From Mesotaenium endlicherianum (Eukaryota; Streptophyta; Zygnematophyceae; Zygnematales; Mesotaeniaceae): a DNA stretch of 44,909 nucleotides. Positions 9,078 to 19,536 of this stretch are shown one piece after another. The stretch's first letter is position 1; every line of letters begins with the position of its first letter. The stretch is taken from contig WELA01006956.1 in assembly GCA_009602735.1 (NCBI GenBank), positions 1 to 44,909 of the forward strand, written 5' to 3'. Under the pieces are notes generated by a model. That model was not told the DNA's origin. It was given only the letters and a program-made list of their open reading frames with translations, and made no database searches. Position numbers and translations under genes: made by a program.

Positions 9078-10712
9078 GGAAGGAGGAGGAAGAACAGGCC
9101 TTTGAGACAGGAGGAACTGGACAGAAAAGCTGCAGAGGAAGCCAAGAAGGCGGAGGAACAAAGGTTGGCTAAGGAGAGGCGGAAGCAGCAGGCTAAGGAG
9201 GAACAAAGGAGAATTAAAAGCTATTGCTACACGGTAAATGGCAAGGGGCTTTGACCTTTTGGAAAAAGCCTTCAAGTACGTCCAAGAAGCCGAAGTGAGT
9301 CGCAGAAGGACATACTGCAGTGGGAGGGGGAGACGTCCCAAATATTTGACAAGTACATAGAGGTCAGCACAGGGCTTCTACTATACCATGACTATGCCAG
9401 GTTGGTGGGATATACGATCCGGGAGGCCAAGGCACTGGCCTAGATAGGTGAATCAGAAATAGTGCCAATACCTGGGATCTGGATCACAGACAGGATCATC
9501 AAATTGATCCCTATGCATACAGACAGCTTCAAGGATGCCACTTCCCACAACCGATTCAAGGCCATGTATAACGAGGTGGAGAGAAGGAGATGGGAATTCT
9601 TGGCAAGGGAGACCAACCAATTGGATTTCTCAGGTCACAGGTACCCCTGTACTTTGAAGAGGACACATCTTGCTTTCTTTCTGCAGTCCACTGACTGGCG
9701 CTAGAAAACCATCACCACGAAGGACCAGCAAAATGACAGAGCTAAGGAAGACGATTTCCTGGCAGACTTACAAGGGAAGATAGTGCTGCCACCTCACATT
9801 GCAGCATGGGACCCAAGACTGGATGGAGTCAGGGACTGCATGAGTCAGGAGACACAGGAGGATAGGACCAGGGCTAGAGATTCTTTCTCTAAGGGGAAAC
9901 ATGCTTATGCCAAATGGGTAAGTAAGCAAGGGGAGAAAGACTTGTATGCGGTCAGGACCCAACAAATCCCACCTGCACCCAAAGGGGGAGGTCAGTGGGA
10001 TACTCTTCTTCTAGGGAACGGTTGGAGGAGATGACCAGGGAGACTCCAGAAGTCTCAGAGAAATAGGAGGACAAAGAGGAGGAAGGCGCCGGAGAGTAGT
10101 CTAGCCCTGCTGAGGCACTGACCCCCGCTACATCCCCCACTCTACAGCAGATTCAAAGGGCCTTTCCACAGGCAGCCCTGCAGCAGCTTGGGGATGCTAG
10201 CCCACCCATAGATCCAGATCTCCAATGATTGAGGAGTTTCAGCAGGAGGAGTCCCACCCTAGAAGGTGAGACGCAGTCAGACCGAGCAAACAGACGGGCT
10301 GCCAAGGAGGCAGCCAGAGGGCAGCCAGCATCCCCCTCTCATAGAGGGCATGTGCCCTTAGCCCATGTCATGCAGCACCCCTCCGGTATGCCAGTGTATA
10401 TTCCTGTCAGCTTGAGAGCCGCACAGGAGAGAGCAGCCTCCATCAACTTGCAAACAGTGCAAGAGCAAGCTGCCCAATTGCTGCCTTCACCCCTTGGTTC
10501 ACCCTGGTCTGAGCCCCATGTTTCAGGAGGCCATCAGACAGGAGAAGGAGATCTCGTTCCAAGTCTCGCTCTCCAGAAGATAGAGCCCCTGGTACTTAAC
10601 TTGCTGTTGTTTTGTTTTATTGTCAGTTGGTTGGTTTTGCATGTGTGTTACTTTGTTGCAGATAATAGTTAAGGAGTGTTGTCGAGTCAACAACAATTTA
10701 AGTTGGAGGGAT
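9078..10712 (+). pseudogene. Decayed charged ORF ending at a polypurine tract
   Basis: Plus-strand coding remnants in several frames, not recognised. The start is a Lys/Glu/Gln-rich coiled-coil-like segment (EEAKKAEEQRLAKERRKQQA, about 9135-9205). Then come FDLLEKAFKYVQEAE, a frame change, IFDKYIEVSTGLLLYHDYAR, a stop near 9442, PIPGIWITDRIIKLIPMHTD, and after another stop LPPHIAAWDPRLDGVRDCM. A last ORF (10229-10672) is Pro/Gln/Ala-rich with a hydrophobic C-terminus (LNLLLFCFIVSWLVLHVCYF). All of it lies directly upstream of a polypurine tract and LTR, so it is probably the 3' part of a family-2 element. It could be an extra ORF or a Gag-like protein. Confidence 0.4.
10700..10712 (+). promoter_or_regulatory. 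Polypurine tract before LTR copy c
   Basis: AAGTTGGAGGGAT lies directly upstream of TGTAATGAATC, the standard place for the plus-strand primer of a Ty3/gypsy element. It fixes copy c as a 3' LTR of a plus-oriented element. Confidence 0.65.
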
Positions 10713-11202
10713 TGTAATGAATCAGTGCATTGGATAGATATGATAGTTAAATGAGTTAAACCTGCTGGATTTTAGTTAAAATTAAGTTTGCTGGATATTT
10801 GATACTTACTTAAATGACTTTACCGAGACCAACAGGTTGAAGTCTTTTAAGTCAGCCTGTTGACTTAGGTCAACTTGCTGACACATTCTTTGACAGTCAA
10901 CTGGCTGCCGTACTCGGCAGCAGCAAACTGCCTAGCTATGCATCTAGGTGTGGTGTGTTAGATGAGTGGTCAGATGACACCCCTAAGGTGGATGGCAATT
11001 CGGGATGATGGGAGATGGCTGTGGATTTGGTTAGCCGAGGTCCTACCAACGTGGTTAACTCCCCGGGTAGGCGGTGCCATCGCATTGGCCGTTGAACAGT
11101 AAACTCATTCCATGTACATATGCTAGGTATTGCTATCGAGTTCGGCATTCGAAAACGAGGCCAACTCTCTTGGACTGCTTACTGAGAGATATCTGAATCC
11201 AA
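10713..11202 (+). repeat. LTR of family 2, copy c (3' LTR, truncated)
   Basis: Starts TGTAATGAATCAGTGC at 10713 and aligns with the reverse complement of 5966-5476 up to ATATCTGAATCCAA. It then breaks into GC-rich sequence at about 11203. Roughly 220 bp of the LTR is missing, and its remainder is not found at the far end of the GC-rich element near 18.7 kb. The junction is therefore a deletion or recombination point rather than a simple nested insertion. Confidence 0.8.
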
Positions 11203-13000
11203 TATTGCTGTTCCCCCGAAGGAGGAGCACCCGGTGCCCCCTCAGCCTACGGCCGTCCACGAGCCACCTCTGCAGTGGCCTCACTACGATCCCTCGTACT
11301 CCATGGCAGGTGACCAGGATACAAAGGTAGACAGGGCCTTCCTCTTCCGCTTCAACGGCAGACCAGGCACCTGTGATCTGGACGACACTATCCCTGAGTT
11401 CAAGGTTGGCTTCAAGAACGCTAAGCTCAAGACGCCCACTCTCAATAAATGCCAGGTGTTTGGCACGCTCATGCGTTACCTTCTCTACGAGGCTTGCGAC
11501 ACCTACCAAGAGAAGGCAGCCGAGATCCTCACGCGCACGAAGCTGGTGGGGGATGTTCAGACCCCACTAGCGGACCCAATTCAGGCCTTATGGGACGTCT
11601 TCAGATAGGAGTTCCAGGCCGCCACAGAGGAGAAGGTGTACGAGCTGCACCACTTCTTCCGCCGCAAGAACGAGACGATTTGCATGATGTACCGACGCCT
11701 GACCCACCTGCGCAGAGACGTAGGCACGGTTATCGACCAAGAGGCAGCGGAGATCTTCTTTCGTGCCGTGGAGCCGCGTCTGAGGGAGAGAGCTATCGCC
11801 CCCCTCATTGACCGCAAGAGTTCCAAATACTCACTGGAGGACGCTTACCTCTCAGTCTTAGTTTAAAAATACTCCCGTATTGTCTCTTTTGGTCGTACCG
11901 TACGTATTGTAATACTCCGTATTGTCGTACTCCGAAATACTCGTACGGACCGATTGTCCAATTTATTGTCAATTTATAGTCGGTTTATACCATCGACACT
12001 CACGTATTCCAGCGTATTCCAACGTACAATTTTGACTCTCACGTATCATACGTACGACAAATACGTAAGTACATATGCGGCGAATCCAAATTTTTAAACT
12101 AGGCTCTCAGTTGAGAAGCAAAGCCTGGCAGCCGCACGGAGCAACACCAGCGACCGTGTGGGCCTCGCATCCACAAGCGTACGACAGGAGGCCGCGGTGC
12201 TGTCATCTGCCACAATGCGACCAGCCCCTGCACGCGAGCCCCAGCAGCAGCAGCCTCAGCGCTTGCAGCTGCCCCAGCAGACTCAGCAGCGCGGAGCTCC
12301 GCGCGGCCATATTTCCATAGCCGCCACGACGAGCGATCCCCGTAGGTCCTGCGGGAAGATGGGCTACTCTCGCCGTGACTGTACGCTCATGCAGAACGGC
12401 AATCTCAGCGACTGCACCTACTGTGGCAAAGCCGGCCACTTGCAGATCGTCTGCCTGCAGAAGAAGCGCGACCTCGAGAACAGGCGCGCTCGTGACGCAT
12501 CCTCCGCCGCGGCAGGCCAGTGGGGCACGAGCAACCCGCGCACTCGCGGACGGCCCGCGATGACAACAGCCACGGCCACGACCAGCGCCGTGATGACGCC
12601 CTGCGAGGACCACTACAGCTACGATGCTCTCAGCAACGCGCTGTTAGCGGCCAAAGCCGAGATCGCCCGCCTACACGCTCGCGACGCCAGCTTCGGCTAC
12701 GACGCATGTGGGGCGCTATACGCCCCTGCCAGTGGCACGCTCTTTGCTCAGGCTTTTGTCAGTGGCAGACAGGGCAGAATGAAGCGGCTGTCAGTTGACA
12801 GACGCCCATCCTTGCAGCCCGGCCAGCCAATGCCACTGTCCGCCCCTGCCACGAGCCGGCCCCAACGGTAGCGCAGCCAACATTGACGCTGGCAAGGACC
12901 CTGGCTTGCACGGCCTTGCTGTTGACAACAGGGACGACCATGGCCGGTCTAACGACAGCAGGCGTCCCCCTGTGAGCCCGCCAAACGGCTGCGTAGGTCG
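11203..13000 (+). pseudogene. Gag of the GC-rich element, with stop, MITE and CCHC knuckle
   Basis: The Gag reading runs from about 11234. It contains FNGRPGTCDLDDTIPEFKVG, then a TAG at 11606-11608 directly before EFQAATEEKVYELHHFFRRK, and continues in the same frame to SLEDAYLSVL, where a MITE begins. After the MITE a Gln-rich stretch leads to two zinc-knuckle-like boxes. The first (CGKMGYSRRDC) is degenerate; the second, CTYCGKAGHLQIVC at 12413-12454, is a perfect CX2CX4HX4C. The rest is Ala/Arg-rich. The product would be nucleocapsid, but this copy is broken at least twice. Confidence 0.7.
11861..12099 (+). mobile_element. 239-bp MITE-like insertion inside gag
   Basis: An AT-rich island in GC-rich gag. 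It has 10-bp terminal inverted repeats (GTTTAAAAAT at 11861-11870, ATTTTTAAAC at 12090-12099) and is flanked by TA on both sides (11859-11860, 12100-12101). That is consistent with a Tc1/mariner-type TA target duplication. The interior has repeated CGTATT/ATACG words and no ORF. Orientation is arbitrary. Confidence 0.6.
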
Positions 13001-14280
13001 CAACAAACTTTGGCACTCGCACTGCGCACGCGTACGCGAATCTTTGCATGAGGGAGCGGCAGGAGCACAGCCGCCTGCTGCTGACTGCCAGCAGCAAGTT
13101 CCAGCAGCTAGCGCTACGTGGCGCGCGTTCGGCATCTGAGGTGCCACGCTCCGGCACCGACATCGTCGCCCGTGGTCAGGCGCGAGGGACGGCGGCGCGA
13201 GGTCCGTTTTGGCGACCTGGTCTCCTCGCCTTTGGCACGCCAGCCTCCGCAGCTGCGCTTGGCAGCTGCTCCCAGGTGCCGCCACTTGGCGCGCGCATAT
13301 GGCTTGGACCAACAGACGCCTAGACGGCAGAGGGGGCCGGCATCCCTCATTAGGGGGGGGTATCCCCGACCCTGTTGTATGACCCGATCATCGGGGAGCC
13401 ACCGGACGGCTCGCGCATGCCGTTGCTTAGCCAGGGCTTAGACTCTGGCTGCGCATAAAACCCCGGCATCCGCGCAATCTGCGCTGTCAAGGTTGTGCAG
13501 GGTCCGCCCGCTCGTAAGTGGGCCGCCCAAGCATCGCACGGGCACACTCAGGCAAGAGCGCCGAAGGATCGACAGCCTGCCTAGTCCGCCTCAGGGGCGA
13601 CTCTGGAGCGCCACCTGGCGGCGTAGCAGAGGTCCCTCTGGACCCTGCAGCCGTGCCGACGCTTGCGCCAATCCCCACAGAGGCGCCCATCCTCGCCAGG
13701 CCATCCTCGCCAGGGCGCTAGCGCCACCGCCAGAGTCTGCACTGGCTGCTCCGCTTGCAACAGCGCCGGTTGCACCAGGGTCGACAGCCGCATCATTTGC
13801 GGCCCTAGTCTGCTGCGCACGGACACGACCACTTGGCATTGGTCCGGCAGCTCATGAAGCGTCCCGCGAGCGCGTGCTCATTGCGGCTGCTGGGCGAGCA
13901 GCAGTCGCACCCAAGCGCAACAGGCCCAACCAGGGACGGCGTACGGAGGAAGCCCCGTGTCTGTCCCACTCCTTCCGCAACCTGGACCCGCCAGCAGCGC
14001 CAGGCGCGCCGGCGCCAGACGCACTTGCCTCTTCGGTGATGACGGTGCAGCTCAGCGCCGAGGTGTTATCGTTGGCACTGCACCGCATGCTGGCGGTGTC
14101 CTTTGCTAAGCTCGGCGTGACGCTGCAAGCAACCAAGCAGGCTGCCCAGCTGATGCCCCGTTCACGCGCTCTTGGTGCCCGCACGAGCACAGATAGGCCG
14201 ATAGCGGGAGCTTCTTTTGCGATGCTCTCTGCTCCCGCTCGACCCCCGCACGAGCGCAGATTGATCACCAGCCCCAACGC
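13001..14280 (+). other. Ala/Pro/Arg-rich low-complexity segment of the element
   Basis: Open frames in several registers on both strands, caused by high GC rather than by several genes. The plausible one is the plus frame starting at 13493, which continues into the protease domain. Its N-terminal 250 residues are Ala/Pro/Arg-rich without a recognisable fold. A run of eight G residues near 13351-13358 and a CCCG-rich stretch suggest indel-prone sequence. Confidence 0.4.
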
Positions 14281-14854
14281 TGCGTTCTTTGGAAAAGGGA
14301 TTGTGCTGGTCAACAAGCAGGCCCCTCAGCGCATTATGTTTGACACCGGCGCACAGCCAGTTCTGAATAGTCACGGCTATCTCCGGCAGCTGGGTCTCTC
14401 CTCAGTCGACCTGGAAAATTCGCCCATGCGGATCAACACTGCGGCTGGTACATCCGAGTCCGTCACGAGGCGTACTTGGCTGGCGCTCGTCTTCACCTTT
14501 CGGCCCGGGACTCAGGATGAGACAACGATCCATTGTCCCGCGCTCGTGACGCGCTCTGACACCTTTGACGTCCTCTTAGGGCAGGATGTGCTCTTCCCCA
14601 TTGGAGCTACGGTGGACAACTGGACGGAGCGGGCACACTATCGGCTCGATTGGCGCATGGGAGGCACGCGCACGGCCTCATTGCCGGTGGACATTCTAGA
14701 CCAGCGACCTACATCGCCGTCGCTCTACGGCTTCATGGCGTTAGGCGAGGATGGTGATCGACTCGGCGTCACCCAGACGAGCAAGGGCGGCTCGGAGGAT
14801 GACGACATTTTTTGTTGGGGCGGACCTGCTCCAGCCCCAGGACAAGGAGCCTGA
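14281..14854 (+). CDS. Retropepsin-like aspartic protease domain
   Basis: C-terminal part of an open frame starting at 13493 (453 codons). Features in order: GIVLVNKQAPQRIMFDTGAQ with the catalytic DTGA (Asp codon 14342-14344), FVL-type strands (RTWLALVFTF), and SDTFDVLLGQDVLF, which matches the (D/Y)xxLLGxDxL motif of retroviral-type proteases. It would act as a dimer to process the polyprotein. The frame ends at 14854, so any fusion with downstream parts needs a frameshift or is lost. It is the best-preserved domain of the GC-rich element. Confidence 0.75.
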
Positions 14855-16737
14855 CTTACCAAGCGCAGAGCTCCACCTCTCACCACAAGAGCAGGCGCAG
14901 CTGCTGACAGCGCAGGCCCGGGAGTCCGTGCGGATTTACGCGGCACAGCACGCCGCGATGCGCCAGATGACAGCAGCAGCAACCGCCGCCGCCGACGCCG
15001 CTACAGTAGCAGTGGCTATGGTCGCTAGAGCCCACGAGCTCCTCGCAACCACGGCCAGCGCGGTCCGTCCAGCCGTCCCTGAGGCGCCTTTGCGTGAGAG
15101 GAGGCGCCTTCGCGTGAGAGGGAGCCCTCGCCTGCGTCACGATCCGATGTTTTCCTACAACAGGAGGTGCCAGTGGGAGTGGCCATGCAGTTTCAGATGG
15201 CGTCTCAGCCACCTTCGCCATCGATGCACACGGACAATACCGACCGCCGCACAACCGCCTCGGAGGAGGAGGCCATGGGCCAGGCCGCCGACAACCCCCT
15301 GGCAAACGAGGTGTCGTACAAGATGGCGCCGGAGGAGTCGCACGAGGAGCCGACCGAGGCACCCTCGCAGACCATGCCCGTCACGCCCATCGCTCGCGTT
15401 CCCCAGGCTTCAGCGCGCTAACAGGGCCCCCGGGCTTCGACAGGCCTGCTGGTCCTTTGGGGTTTGGCCGCTCTTCCTCTGTCGGCCCGCCAGGGTTCAT
15501 CCGGCCTGCGCCCGCCAAGTCCAGCAAAGCCTACCGCTGTGCGGCAGGCCCACGGTGTCGACCCGAGCATGACTGCTCGACAAACGCAAGCTGTCGCGAC
15601 CTCACGCACAGGCTGTACGACAGAGTTGCCAGAGATGGCAGGTGTGGCTCCTGCGCCTTTCCTGCTGCTACCTACGCCACCTCCGACACGCGCGCCAGCG
15701 CCGCCCGCGCGGTCGCCAGCGCACCTGGCACTGCGATGACCGCCGTGCCCGTTGTGCGCTCAGTCCTCCGTCCAGAGCCAGGACGTGGCCTGCGCGGCAG
15801 GCTGCGAGCTGTCACCCCGCCGCAACTTAGGCGCAGTCTGTGCGGCAAGCGCAGTCTTACGCCCCCGCCGAGACGGCGCCGGTCGGTCACGCCTCCCTAT
15901 TGCGATACTCGAGACAGAGCCGCCACTCCGCCCTACCGCAACAGCCGCGACCAGGCAGCCACCCCGCCGTACCGCGAGGTGGACAATCGCGAGGACGCCC
16001 CACAATCTACCACGTACGCCACCCACGCGCCCTGCGATTGGCGGCCAACGCTCCCTCGCAGCCACTTCGCCAATGACCGGCCTGGCGGTTCAACTCCCTC
16101 CAAAGTGGCCCGCACCGCGCATGCGACTCCAGCCCCGGCCGACCATCTGCAGCCGTCAACGACCTGGCGCGTCGCTACCGGCATCCTGGTGTCCAGCTGC
16201 CGCTCCACCCACAGCTTTTTGCCCGAGTACAGCTAGCGCCTCGCCAGCCAGTGCGCCCCCGGCACTTCGCTTATTGCACGGAGCCCACCGACAGCCCCAA
16301 TCCAGTGGACCTCCCGTTCCATTAGCGCTAGCAAGCCTACTACAACCCGCACCCGTACCTGCCACAGCGCCCAGTGATGGACCAGCTCGCGTATGCAGTC
16401 TTTCATGCGCAGGACCGCGAGGCCAAGCGCAGGTGGCAACTCACCTGCGTGCGCATGGTCCATTCTTGCTCAACACGTGTACCCTCTCCCATCCTGCAGG
16501 ACGTTAGGACAGGTGGCGACAGTACGAGGCCCACGCGCGCGTCGCACAGCTCCAGCCGCTGGCTGAGCCTATTCCGTATCTTACGCGCGATTACGTCGCC
16601 GCGCAGTTGCTGCACTCCGCATGGCCCCTCACCAACACAGCGTGGCCCGTACGTACCCGCCGACAGCAGAGCCAGGCGATCCTACTATGGGCCTTCGCCC
16701 ACTGCCGACGCCGATTTACACGGACCAGCTGGATGAG
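14855..16737 (+). other. Low-complexity linker between protease and methyltransferase
   Basis: About 1.9 kb, GC-rich, with competing open frames in all registers. One frame has SAELHLSPQEQAQLLTAQAR followed by an Ala-rich helix with many Ala/Val/Thr residues (near 14860-15070). Others are Pro/Arg/Ala repeats such as RDQAATPPYR (15940-15970). I see no recognisable domain. It probably encoded a disordered polyprotein linker, now with several indels. Confidence 0.4.
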
Positions 16738-17690
16738 CGGCCTGGCGGCATCATCTTGGTGGAGGTGTTCGCCGGCATCGCCACTGGGTTGCTGGCTACA
16801 CTGCAGGCTGGCATTCCTGTCCAACGCTACGTTTACGTTGACCCTGACCTTGAGGCACAGGGGGTCGTCCTTCGTCAGATGGCGCTCTGTCACGAGCGCT
16901 TCCGTGACCTATTTCCTGCTCGCGCCTTCCGCCACGCGCAAACCGAACGTCCGCGACATCACCGACGAGCACGTGACTCGCCTCGGCCCCGTGGACCTCG
17001 TCATCGCTGGCTGAGAGTGCCAGGGGTTCCCTATCGCTAGCCGCGGCGGTGCCCTCAGCGACCCTCGCACAGCGCTCTTCTGGCACCTTCTTTGCGTCCT
17101 CAACCTGGTTGAGGCGCGCCAGCCACCCCATTGCCTCGCGTAGGTCCTAGAGTATGTGGCGGCGCGCGACGACGAGCGAGCTAATGTCCGCGCCGACTTT
17201 GAGCTCTGCAGCAGCTACCTCGGGCGCGAAGCCGTCATCAACGCCGCCCAGATTGGTTCCTTTGCCCATCGCATGCGCGCTTACTTCACCAACCTGGCCA
17301 TGCCAGGCACGCTGGAGGCCCTGGCAGCCACGCACCCACGCCACGACCGCAACGTCGACTCGATCCTCAACGCCAAGCGGCTGGCCCAACGCGTCATAGC
17401 TCTGCCCCACCCACCACAGGCCCAGTGTGAGGTGCTCGGCGACGTCACGCGCGCCCTGCCTGCATTCGTTAGCCGCTACGACAGCGCAGCCTATATCGGC
17501 GCGGCCCCGTGGCATGGTCATCAACCTCTCCTCTGGACTGCATGAGCGGCCGTGGGCCGTGGAGATGGAGCGCGCCATGAGCTTCCCGCGGCACTTGACC
17601 CAGGTGGATGGCATCACCGAGGTCAACCGCGTTCGCCTCTTGGGGCAGGCCCTTGAGGCCAACATCTTGACTTGGATTCTTTTGCAGACA
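16738..17690 (+). pseudogene. C5 cytosine DNA methyltransferase domain carried by the retroelement
   Basis: SAM-dependent cytosine-C5 methyltransferase fold in three frames. Motif I is ILVEVFAGIATGLLATLQAG, followed by RYVYVDPDLEA (motif II acid). After a frame change comes GPVDLVIAG, a TGA at 17012-17014, then ECQG with the expected catalytic cysteine codon at 17018-17020 (canonical GxPCQG). GGALSDPRTALFW follows, then a second stop (17141-17143) and the motif VIII-like IGSFAHRMRAYFTNL. After another frame change come motif IX/X residues AVEMERAMSFPRHLTQVD and RVRLLGQALEANILTWIL. The HR/TNL wording and short target-recognition region recall DNMT3/DRM-like enzymes. Two stops, two frameshifts and the altered PCQ box make this copy inactive. 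Confidence 0.75.
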
Positions 17691-18114
17691 CAGGCCTTGA
17701 CACCCCTCTATGCCGAGGCCCGTCCTCCCAAGCTGCCCCACCGACTAAACGAGCCCGACGATAGCTCTTCCGAGGACGACGGCACTCGGCCTCCGCCAGG
17801 CACCCGCTGGCGGTCCCAGCGGGAAGAGCCCGCCCCGCAGGCACCTCCTCGTCGCCCGTACCAGTCGCCTCCCGCATCCGGCTCCGACTCTGGACCGCTG
17901 GGGGGGGGGACGGAGGAGGGAGGAGGCACAACAGTCCAGGGAGCTGCACCGCTCCCCATTTGTTTTTTCTCCTGCACACCAGCAGGCAGCTCCCACAGGT
18001 CAGTTGGCAGCCGCAAGAGAGGTGCCAGCATGAGCAGGTTCAGAGCCGCCCCTCTCTGCCAGCAGACAGGCGACGCCAGCAGGGGGGCAGAGCTCTGCAG
18101 CAGCAGCACAGGAG

Positions 18115-18695
18115 GTGATAGGTGCAGAGCAGGCACCACCCCCAGCAGCCCCCACATGGAAGCTGGGGGGGACCCTCACCACGGAGCAGGCAACACAGCT
18201 CACGGAGATGCTCGATGCCCGACGCAGTGCCTGCTTTGCCAGCGGCATGCATGACTTGGGGCGCTACACTGGCGACCCCATGAGGCTCCGCCTCACGTCC
18301 GACATGCCCATCTTCCAGAAGTGCTACCGCTACAGTCACTTCAAGGACGGCCTGATCAGCACGCAGACTGGCAAGCTGGAGGACAACCAGCTTATTCAGG
18401 AGTCCTCTACCTACGCGGCCCCCACAATCATGCCGGCGAAGAAGGATTCCTCACGCAACTGGTCTAAGAAGAGGATGTGCGGTGACTATTGTAAGCTGAA
18501 CGAGGTCATTGAGCAGGACAGATTTTCTATGCCTACACCTGACGAGATCTTCGATGATATTGGCACGTGCACATGGTTCTCGGTGCTAGACTTGAGGCAG
18601 GGCTTCAACCAGATACCTATTGCAAAGGAGGACCAGCACAAGACGGCATTCTGGGGGGCGCAGCGCCTCCACGAGTGGAGGGTGATGCCCGCAAA
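18115..18695 (+). pseudogene. Reverse transcriptase N-terminal half, truncated
   Basis: Ty3/gypsy-like RT fingers and palm start. YAAPTIMPAKKDSS corresponds to the usual YASPVVLVKKKDG, MCGDYCKLNEVIEQDRFSMP to CVDYRALN...YPLP, and FSVLDLRQGFNQIPI to [13 protein letters not shown] with its first catalytic Asp. AFWGAQRLHEWRVMP follows. The homology ends at MP, just before FGLxNAPATF and the YXDD box. After that the sequence is unrelated and reaches a stop at 18738. RNase H and integrase are absent. Confidence 0.85.
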
Positions 18696-19338
18696 CACAT
18701 CAAACGAAGTTGTGGTTGTTTACAATTCGCCGATATGAGTGCAATCTAGGCGTTGGGCCCTAAAAATTGATGTGTCCGCCTAAAACTTGAGTAGACTACT
18801 GGTGCATGGTCTCTTGCATGAAGGCAATATGTCGGCGAGGGGTATTCCATAGTGACATCCACGACCGACAACAATGGCAGCAGTCGCTCACTGGGGGCTA
18901 CACTCGGAGGCGCTTGACGAAGGGGCGCACCCATGGACTTGGGAGCAATTTAATGACACCTTCATCAAGACACATGCAAAGAAAGGTTATAAGGGGGGTA
19001 GACCTGCTGTAGTGTAGAGGCTTTTATGGGATGGGTGGGTATGGTGTACTTGCTGACCCTGCCATAAAGCCCCTACTAGACAACGTGCCTGGGCTCATGC
19101 CTCCTTTAGCCCGTCAATGACTATGCAAGGGGAGAGCAAGCAAAAGGGCAACACGGAAGGAAGGGCTTCTTCAACTCTTCAAAGATTGAAGACAAGATAT
19201 GGGTAGTATGGCGCTAAACAGGAACACAAACAATGTATTTTCCAATCTCCACACTTAAACGAAGCAGCTGTAGGACAAACCGCGCAACCAAGGAATGCCT
19301 TTGATAGTATAGACCAATAATTGGAAGCAAAATGAGCG
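18696..19338 (+). other. Intergenic stretch, possible transposon remnants
   Basis: No convincing gene. One frame around 18890-19017 reads WTWEQFNDTFIKTHAKKGYK before a stop, which may be a remnant of a retroelement or transposase, but I cannot assign it. The rest has no structure I can see. Confidence 0.3.
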
Positions 19339-19536
19339 CCCTCGGCACTGTTCGTTTATTCTGGACCCACTTATCCATGTGGAATGGCAAAGACCATTCA
19401 CAAAGAATAGAATATGTCGAGCATTGAGCTCCCAACCTGGTTCGGACTAGAGATGAGCAATAAGTAATTCTACAAGAATCTGAAGCCAATTGCTGGCCAC
19501 CTGAGTGCACCTTTCATATTCTACATTACCTTTGAT
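19339..19536 (+). repeat. 198-bp repeat, copy A (outside palindrome)
   Basis: Starts CCCTCGGCACTG and ends CTACATTACCTTTGAT. It is near-identical, in the same orientation, to 21198-21395 inside arm 1, and inverted to 28180-28377 in arm 2. It ends six bases short of the outer edge of arm 1 (19543). The repeat lies downstream of the gene in each arm, so copy A may be the tail of a further, otherwise lost copy. Confidence 0.85.

Larger units (their letters stand above)
11203..18695 (+). mobile_element. GC-rich Ty3/gypsy-type element with a DNA methyltransferase, decayed
   Basis: A block with much higher GC than its left neighbour, containing in order Gag with zinc knuckle, retropepsin, a C5 cytosine methyltransferase domain and the first half of reverse transcriptase. 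Long Ala/Pro/Arg-rich low-complexity segments lie between. No LTR could be recognised at either end and RT is cut off before its YXDD box, so both ends are truncated. Stops and frameshifts occur in gag and the methyltransferase. The RT motifs (CGDYCKLN, FSVLDLRQGFNQIPI, EWRVMP) are Ty3/gypsy-like. DNMT-bearing retrotransposons have been described from charophytes and dinoflagellates; this copy fits that theme. Confidence 0.75.

Noticed and set aside
12203..16736. Many long ORFs on both strands of the GC-rich element
   Set aside because: High GC removes stop codons in all frames. Only the frames with zinc knuckle, protease, methyltransferase and RT motifs are supported.
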